Shown piece by piece: positions 22,967 through 26,459 of a DNA stretch of 26,459 bases. A program made the position numbers and the translations under genes. This DNA is from a virus. The number at the start of each line of letters is the position of its first letter. Position 1 is the first letter of the stretch. The notes under the pieces were generated by a model. It was not told where the DNA came from and made no database searches. It worked only from the letters and a program-made list of their open reading frames with translations. Location of the stretch: positions 1 through 26,459 of the IMG/VR virus record IMGVR_UViG_3300046455_000637; one strand, 5' to 3'.

Positions 22967-23347
22967 ATGACAGGCAGCCAACCGCCCGACCGGTGGGTCC
23001 GCCTCGCTGCGGGCTACCAGAGCGACCCACGCATCCTCGCCGCCGGCAACGCCGGCGAACTGATGTGGGTGAGAGCGCTCGCGATCAGCAGGCAAACCCA
23101 CACCGATGGACACGTAAACCACGAGCATCTCGCACAGTTATCGCGTGGTTTCGACAGAAACCGCGGCCCGGCCATCGCCGGCCGGCTCGTCACCGTCGGA
23201 CTGTGGGAACCATGCGACGACGGCTGGCGAATCCCGTACGAACGCTGGTCACGCTGGCAAGTTACCGAATCCGAACTGGTCGAACAGCGAGCTGCGGCGA
23301 CCGCTCGACAGGCGCGCTGGCGGGCGCGGCGGAACGGCGATACATGA
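22967..23347 (+). CDS. Replication initiator-like HTH protein
   Basis: A 126-residue protein beginning MTGSQPPDRWVRLAAGYQSD. The segment ELMWVRALAISRQTHTDGHV is typical of the N-terminal winged-helix domain of phage replisome organisers. It continues to GRLVTVGLWEPCDDGWRI and a basic C-terminal helix (EQRAAATARQARWRARRNG). The usual long C-terminal extension is missing, so the domain stands alone or the remainder is split into the following ORFs. ATG 22967 is the first start in frame after a TGA. The 72 bases between the recT stop and this start are the only sizeable break in the coupled chain. Its probable role is origin recognition. Confidence 0.7.
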   Translation: MTGSQPPDRWVRLAAGYQSDPRILAAGNAGELMWVRALAISRQTHTDGHVNHEHLAQLSRGFDRNRGPAIAGRLVTVGLWEPCDDGWRIPYERWSRWQVTESELVEQRAAATARQARWRARRNGDT

Positions 23348-23505
23348 CCCGCGACGGAGTTGTCACGCGTCTACGCGACGCCCAGTACGAGTACGAGTAC
23401 GAGTACGACATAAAAGCTGCTGCTGCTGCTGCAATTGTCAGCTTGCGCGCACGCGCACGCGAGGCCAGACGCAACAGCAGCAGCAATCGGACGAAACATC
23501 CATGA
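23344..23505 (+). CDS. 53-residue low-complexity ORF
   Basis: It starts MTRDGVVTRLRDAQ, then EYEYEYEYD from a hexamer repeat, IKAAAAAAIVSL from a GCT tract, then ARAREARR and NSSSN. Both ends overlap neighbours by exactly four bases (ATGA at 23344 and 23502), which argues that it is translated. The repeats suggest that the DNA, not only the peptide, is under constraint. No function assigned. Confidence 0.5.
   Translation: MTRDGVVTRLRDAQYEYEYEYDIKAAAAAAIVSLRARAREARRNSSSNRTKHP
23384..23485. repeat. Hexamer, GCT and CAG tracts; origin candidate
   Basis: AGTACG is repeated four times at 23384-23407. An A-rich ACATAAAAG follows, then GCT x5 at 23416-23432 and CAGCAGCAGCA at 23475-23485. The last two can pair over about 11 bases. 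The loop includes GCGCGCACGCGCACGCG, alternating purine-pyrimidine. It lies between the initiator-like and helicase-loader-like genes, where phage origins with iterons often occur. Origin function is inference. Confidence 0.6.
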
Positions 23506-23951
23506 CCAGAACCGACTGCCGCCAACTCCTCATCCGCCGCCGCGAACTCACCGGCGAAACCTTCAACGACGGCACCATCGACGCCTGGACCGACACCTTC
23601 CCCGAACTCGCCCTCGACGTCGCCCTCACCACCATGGGACGCGCCGCCCGCGACCGCGACCGAGTCACCGTCCACGCCTTCACCGAAGCACTCCCACCCC
23701 GACCACCCGCATCCACCGAACCCCCACCCGACCCCGACTTCACCCCCGTCCCCGCCGACCGTGTCCGACAGCTCCTCGCCGAAGGCATCGAGCAAGGACG
23801 CGCCCACCGACTCGCTCGAGCGGTACTCGGCGACCCGGCCGTTCTCGCCCGGCTCGACTGGTGGCGTGCCGGTGGTGAAGGCCACTACCCCGGCTGCAAC
23901 TGCAAACGCTGCCGCGACACGGCGCTGTTCATGCGGGAGGACCGCTCATGA
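23502..23951 (+). CDS. Putative helicase loader-like replication protein
   Basis: A 149-residue protein. The N-terminal 65 residues (LLIRRRELTGETFNDGTIDAW, FPELALDVALTTMGRAARDRD, VTVHAFTEAL) have the helical layout of small phage helicase-loader domains, in which a conserved Trp and a run of helices end in a PT/VT-x-x-x-F segment. A Pro-rich linker (residues about 66-85) leads to a C-terminal helix and CNCKRCRD, a possible metal site. Adjacency to the initiator-like gene supports a replication role. Family assignment is moderate; it has ATGA overlaps on both sides. Confidence 0.6.
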   Translation: MTRTDCRQLLIRRRELTGETFNDGTIDAWTDTFPELALDVALTTMGRAARDRDRVTVHAFTEALPPRPPASTEPPPDPDFTPVPADRVRQLLAEGIEQGRAHRLARAVLGDPAVLARLDWWRAGGEGHYPGCNCKRCRDTALFMREDRS

Positions 23952-24412
23952 AAGCCGTCCTCGCCGCCGTCGCCGTCGCCGTCCTGCTCTACCCGCGTGC
24001 CGCCGTCGCCGACATCGCCGGACCGATACCTATGGACGCGACAGCGATCATGCCGGCCACACGCCTCGACCCACCCGAACCCGAACCCGTGCTCGAGGCC
24101 CCGCCCGGCTCGAGATGCCCCGAGCTCTACGCTGTCGCCGTCGAGCACTGGCCCGGGGCTGTCCTCCACTGGCCGGTGCTCGACAAGATCTTCTGGCGCG
24201 AATCACGCTGCCACCCGCAGGTCGTCAACCGCTACGGGTGTGTCGGGCTCATGCAGATCTGCCGCATCAACCACGCCCGCCTCGGAGTCACCCGCTCCGA
24301 TTTGCAGGAGGCCGGCACCAACATCGAGATCGGCTACCAGCTCTGCCTCGAGCAGCAGCAGCGTGGCCGCTCGTGCTGGCGGCCGTGGTGGCTGGGCCGG
24401 TGGCGGCCATGA
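23948..24412 (+). CDS. Exported lytic transglycosylase (SLT-like)
   Basis: A 154-residue protein with a clear Sec signal: MKAVLAAVAVAVLLY, then AAVA before Asp at about residue 22, a good signal peptidase I site. After a Pro/Glu-rich spacer comes an SLT-type domain: DKIFWRESRCHPQVVNRYGCVGLMQI, with Glu88 of WRES as probable catalytic acid and GLMQI as the expected second motif, then NIEIGYQLCLEQQQRG. Several Cys residues could form disulfides outside the cytoplasm. Such enzymes cleave the glycan strand of peptidoglycan. It is placed in the early operon, far from the lysis genes, with ATGA overlaps on both sides. Confidence 0.8.
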   Translation: MKAVLAAVAVAVLLYPRAAVADIAGPIPMDATAIMPATRLDPPEPEPVLEAPPGSRCPELYAVAVEHWPGAVLHWPVLDKIFWRESRCHPQVVNRYGCVGLMQICRINHARLGVTRSDLQEAGTNIEIGYQLCLEQQQRGRSCWRPWWLGRWRP

Positions 24413-25131
24413 CCGTGCCCCCCAACGCCGATTTGGGGGCAGCCCTCAGCCTCGGCGCGGGTGTCCAGTCGACGGCCGTGCTGCTGCTCGCCCTCGACGG
24501 CGTGCTGCCACCGTTCGACATGATCGTGTTCGCCGACACGGGTGACGAACCGGCCGCGGTGTACGAGCATCTCGATCGTCTGCGTGCCGTCGCGCCGATC
24601 GTGACCGTGAGCGCCGGGCATCTCGGCGCGACCATCAACGATTCGTTCATGCCGATCCCGCTCTACGACGGGCGCGGCGGGATGGGTCGACGCCAATGCA
24701 CGTACCAGTTCAAGCTCCGACCGATCCGCCGCCAGCTACGAACCATCGGCCGACCCGTCAACCTGTCAGTGTGCATATCGACCGACGAGCACCTACGGGC
24801 CAAAGACTCTGGGCTGCTCTGGTGTCGGAACGTGTTCCCTTTGCTCGATCTCGGCTGGTCACGTGACGACTGCAAGCGTTACCTCAGCGAACGGTGGCCG
24901 TGGCCGGTACCGCGATCGGCGTGCGTGTATTGCCCGCTCAAGGGTGACCGTGAATGGCTCGACCTGCGCGAGAACCATCCCGACGACTGGGCTGCCGCCG
25001 TCGCGTTCGATGAAGCGGCGCGGCCGTTCGGCTACGTCCACCGGTCGGAGCGGCCGCTCGCGACAGCCATCCTGATACCGGAGGACGCGGGGCAACTGAC
25101 GCTTGAGTGCGAAGGGATGTGCGGCGTATGA
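24409..25131 (+). CDS. PP-loop ATPase, PAPS reductase/DndC-like
   Basis: A 240-residue adenine nucleotide alpha-hydrolase fold protein. The PP-loop is SLGAGVQS (residues 14-21), followed by MIVFADTGDEP (39-48). RRQCTYQFKLRPIRR (94-108) and SACVYCPLKGDREW (170-183) give Cys97, Cys172 and Cys175, with Cys234 and Cys238 near the C-terminus as further possible iron-sulfur ligands. This is the arrangement of phosphoadenosine phosphosulfate reductase-like proteins found in many phages and in DNA phosphorothioation (DndC). It probably activates a substrate with ATP and may transfer sulfur to nucleic acid or a metabolite; the substrate is unknown. No other dnd genes are in the window. The start ATG 24409 overlaps the transglycosylase stop. 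Confidence 0.82.
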   Translation: MTVPPNADLGAALSLGAGVQSTAVLLLALDGVLPPFDMIVFADTGDEPAAVYEHLDRLRAVAPIVTVSAGHLGATINDSFMPIPLYDGRGGMGRRQCTYQFKLRPIRRQLRTIGRPVNLSVCISTDEHLRAKDSGLLWCRNVFPLLDLGWSRDDCKRYLSERWPWPVPRSACVYCPLKGDREWLDLRENHPDDWAAAVAFDEAARPFGYVHRSERPLATAILIPEDAGQLTLECEGMCGV

Positions 25132-25163
25132 CCCTGCCCCCTAACGACGGGAGTGCGCCATGA
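25128..25163 (+). CDS. Possible 11-residue leader ORF
   Basis: MTLPPNDGSAP, with ATGA overlaps at both ends (25128 and 25160). It carries one copy of a 20-base repeat. It may only serve to pass ribosomes to the next gene, or be a remnant of the MTVPPNAD start of the upstream protein. Translation is unproven. Confidence 0.3.
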   Translation: MTLPPNDGSAP

Positions 25164-25323
25164 GCGACGCTGCTCCGTCCGACGACCTTGACTACGCCGC
25201 CTGGGTGCTGCTCGCCAACGGCGCCTATTGGGATCACACCGACCCGAAGGGCATCGCCGATTGGAACGCCGCTCGTGATCGCTGGCGCGATCGCTTCCAC
25301 GCCACCCTGTCCCCTAACGACGG
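25131..25323 (+). repeat. 20-bp direct repeats flanking the 58-residue ORF
   Basis: ACCCTGCCCCCTAACGACGG at 25131-25150 recurs at 25304-25323 with one change (19 of 20 identical). The copies lie just before and at the end of the small gene 25160-25336. A related start sequence opens the PP-loop gene at 24409. It suggests duplication or cassette insertion. Confidence 0.8.
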
Positions 25324-25336
25324 TTCGCGGGCATGA
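25160..25336 (+). CDS. 58-residue hypothetical protein
   Basis: An ORF starting MSDAAPSDDLDYAAWVLLAN and containing WDHTDPKGIADWNAARDRWRDRFH, a Trp/Asp/Arg-rich helical segment. ATG 25160 overlaps the preceding stop (ATGA). It closes the rightward early operon and converges with the minus-strand membrane gene that ends at 25389. The 52 bases between them hold no recognised gene. Likely a small soluble protein; no function can be proposed. Confidence 0.6.
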   Translation: MSDAAPSDDLDYAAWVLLANGAYWDHTDPKGIADWNAARDRWRDRFHATLSPNDGSRA

Positions 25337-25388
25337 TGGGTCGGGGTGGTCGACTGTCACCTCCACGTTCGGTCGATCACCCCGCCGG

Positions 25389-25604
25389 TCACGACGACAG
25401 CGCCTTCCTGATGAACGCCCCACCAACCACCAGACCGATACCAGTCAGCAGGATCGGAGCGAACGGAACGCTGTTGATGGCGCACACCGCGGCGAGCACC
25501 GTGAACACGGCGATCACGATGATGCCGGTCCAGAGATCCATCTGGCTCTGGCGGGGCTGGGCTACGGGTGCGGGCCACGGCTGGGTGGGTTCTTCGTTGG
25601 TCAT
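25389..25604 (-). CDS. Small two-helix membrane protein
   Basis: A 71-residue minus-strand protein starting MTNEEPTQPWPAPVAQPRQS, a flexible Pro/Gln-rich cytoplasmic-type tail, then helix 1 (WTGIIVIAVFTVLAAVCAI), a short SVPFAP turn, helix 2 (ILLTGIGLVVGGAFI) and RKALSS. The open frame runs upstream to 25823, but the extra residues look like a shadow; ATG 25604 begins the protein-like part. The ribosome site is weak. The plus-strand frame opposite it is a poor coding candidate. It may be an envelope protein expressed in the lysogen, such as a superinfection-type factor, but this is only inferred from its isolated reverse orientation. Confidence 0.6.
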   Translation of the reverse strand: MTNEEPTQPWPAPVAQPRQSQMDLWTGIIVIAVFTVLAAVCAINSVPFAPILLTGIGLVVGGAFIRKALSS

Positions 25605-25638
25605 TCGGTCCACTGAACCACGAGAAACGGCGAGCGGA

Positions 25639-25656
25639 ATCATCAACTTTGATGAT
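25639..25656. promoter_or_regulatory. 18-bp perfect palindrome, operator-like
   Basis: ATCATCAA-CT-TTGATGAT lies in the divergent gap between the minus-strand membrane gene and the HNH gene. It is AT-rich in a GC-rich setting, with 8-base perfect arms and the size of a dimeric repressor site. Which protein binds is unknown. Confidence 0.55.
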
Positions 25657-25700
25657 GAGGGGTGGCCGCTGCTACCTCCACGTCGGCCAGGCCAACCCCT

Positions 25701-25706
25701 TATGAT
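25701..25706 (+). promoter_or_regulatory. Possible -10 box for the HNH/late genes
   Basis: TATGAT differs from consensus TATAAT at one base and stands out in GC-rich DNA, 68 bases before ATG 25774. No recognisable -35 is found at 16-18 bases upstream, so it is a weak call. If the genome is circular it could drive HNH and then terL. Confidence 0.3.
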
Positions 25707-25773
25707 CGGGCCAACCCCAGCGCACCACACGCTGAGGCCGGCCCTACCGAACGCCTGTGTGGAGGCGATACGG

Positions 25774-26427
25774 ATGCAGCAAAGTCTGTTCGACGACAAC
25801 ACCGACGACCAGTCCCACTGCAAACATCCCCAGGTCTCAGGAGAGACCGGCTACCGCTACGGCTGCCGATGCCCACGCTGCAGCGAAGCACACGCCCGAT
25901 GGAAACACCCGACCAGCCAATGTGCTGAAGACAACTGCACGGCACCCAGACTTAAGCATCGACGGTGGTGCATTGAACACGTGCCACGCCCACGACCATC
26001 ACAGATACGGGCCGAAGCAGACTGCGAACTGTGTGGCCGACACCACTCGTGGTACGAGTCGGTACTTGAGCACAACATGCGTCCAGAGATCCGCGACCTC
26101 TACCGACGGACATGTAGCGGTTGCCGTCGGAGATACGTCGGCGCCATCAAGATGCACCGGCTCGATACCCACACCGCGTTGCGTCTGATCACAGCCATCG
26201 AGTGCGAGCTTTGCCACGAGCGATTCGCCATTGACCGCCAGGGCCGTCGACACAGCGTCGTTGACCACGACCACGACCACTGCCCTGGGCAGCACAGCTG
26301 TGGTGCCTGCGTACGTGGGATCATCTGCTCGCGCTGCAACCATGACGTCGGCGTGCTTGAGCGCATTGATCGCACGGTCGGGATCGACAAGCTCGCCGCG
26401 TACCTGGCACGCGAGCGGTGGCCGTGA
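25774..26427 (+). CDS. Endonuclease VII/HNH-type nuclease with zinc sites
   Basis: A 217-residue protein with a C-terminal endonuclease VII-type treble clef: CELCHERF (residues 144-151), VDHDHDHC (163-170), CGACVRGIICSRCNHDVGVLE (176-196). The DHDH segment supplies catalytic His/Asp and the Cys pairs bind zinc. Further Cys/His groups at 16-36, 50-69 and 84-117 suggest two more zinc-ribbon units, longer than a minimal family member. ATG 25774 is chosen for GGAGG at 25761-25765; the longer frame from 25333 crosses the opposite-strand membrane gene and lacks protein character. HNH enzymes next to terminases support cos cleavage and packaging in several phages; this gene would adjoin terL if the window is circular. 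Confidence 0.85.
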   Translation: MQQSLFDDNTDDQSHCKHPQVSGETGYRYGCRCPRCSEAHARWKHPTSQCAEDNCTAPRLKHRRWCIEHVPRPRPSQIRAEADCELCGRHHSWYESVLEHNMRPEIRDLYRRTCSGCRRRYVGAIKMHRLDTHTALRLITAIECELCHERFAIDRQGRRHSVVDHDHDHCPGQHSCGACVRGIICSRCNHDVGVLERIDRTVGIDKLAAYLARERWP

Positions 26428-26459
26428 CCAGGGCGTTTTTGGTGCTCTTCTCCCCTGAC

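Noticed and set aside
22190-23128. 312-residue minus-strand frame rich in Gly/Val/Phe
   Set aside because: Antisense to the C-terminal part of recT; its composition follows the C-ending codons of the sense gene.
22891-23343. Open frame starting with ATGA overlap at the recT stop
   Set aside because: Beyond about 25 residues it becomes Arg/Pro-rich and runs out of frame across the well-formed initiator-like gene at 22967. Only its last part (23344-23505) is kept, as a separate ORF; a very short upstream peptide cannot be excluded.
25333-25773. N-terminal extension of the HNH frame
   Set aside because: It crosses the opposite-strand membrane gene and lacks protein character; a GGAGG-preceded ATG at 25774 starts the conserved part.

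Overview
The window is almost entirely a compact temperate siphophage genome from a high-GC bacterium. GTG and TTG starts, GGAGG-type ribosome sites, a tRNA-Val-type attachment site with an encoded CCA end, and protein styles typical of actinobacteriophages suggest an actinobacterial host. The host genus cannot be fixed from sequence alone.

Layout: 45-4847 packaging and head (terminase large subunit, HK97-type portal, prohead protease, HK97-fold capsid protein). 4844-6931 neck and tail tube (small linker ORF, gp6-like connector, tail-terminator-like protein, major tail protein, gp10-like protein). 6931-16282 tail tip (tape measure, large hub-like protein, two small structural proteins, collagen-like fibre, LamG-like protein). 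16296-17761 small ORFs and a lysis cassette: amidase endolysin, three single-helix peptides and a two-helix holin candidate. 17767-17979 a reverse-strand zinc-ribbon-like gene. 17995-18276 an attP region holding the 3' half of a tRNA-Val(UAC) and repeated binding-site candidates. 18279-19713 tyrosine integrase and an HTH protein, both on the minus strand. 19714-19947 a divergent control region. 19948-25336 a tightly coupled early operon: excisionase-like HTH, VRR-NUC nuclease, PD-(D/E)XK exonuclease plus RecT, replication-initiator-like and helicase-loader-like proteins, an exported lytic transglycosylase, a PP-loop ATPase of the PAPS-reductase type, and small ORFs. 25389-25604 a reverse-strand membrane protein. 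25774-26427 an endonuclease VII/HNH protein.

The attP core has phage genes on both sides, so the sequenced molecule looks like an excised or virion genome, not an integrated prophage. The last gene (HNH) and the first (terL) are normal neighbours in cos phages, so the window may be one complete genome cut open just before terL; this is inference. The strand composition supports a circle: G-rich near terL, roughly balanced around 6-11 kb, strongly C-rich from about 12 kb to 24 kb.

No DNA polymerase, helicase or small terminase was recognised, so replication probably uses host enzymes recruited by the 22967-23951 genes. I saw no CRISPR array, transposase or complete tRNA gene.
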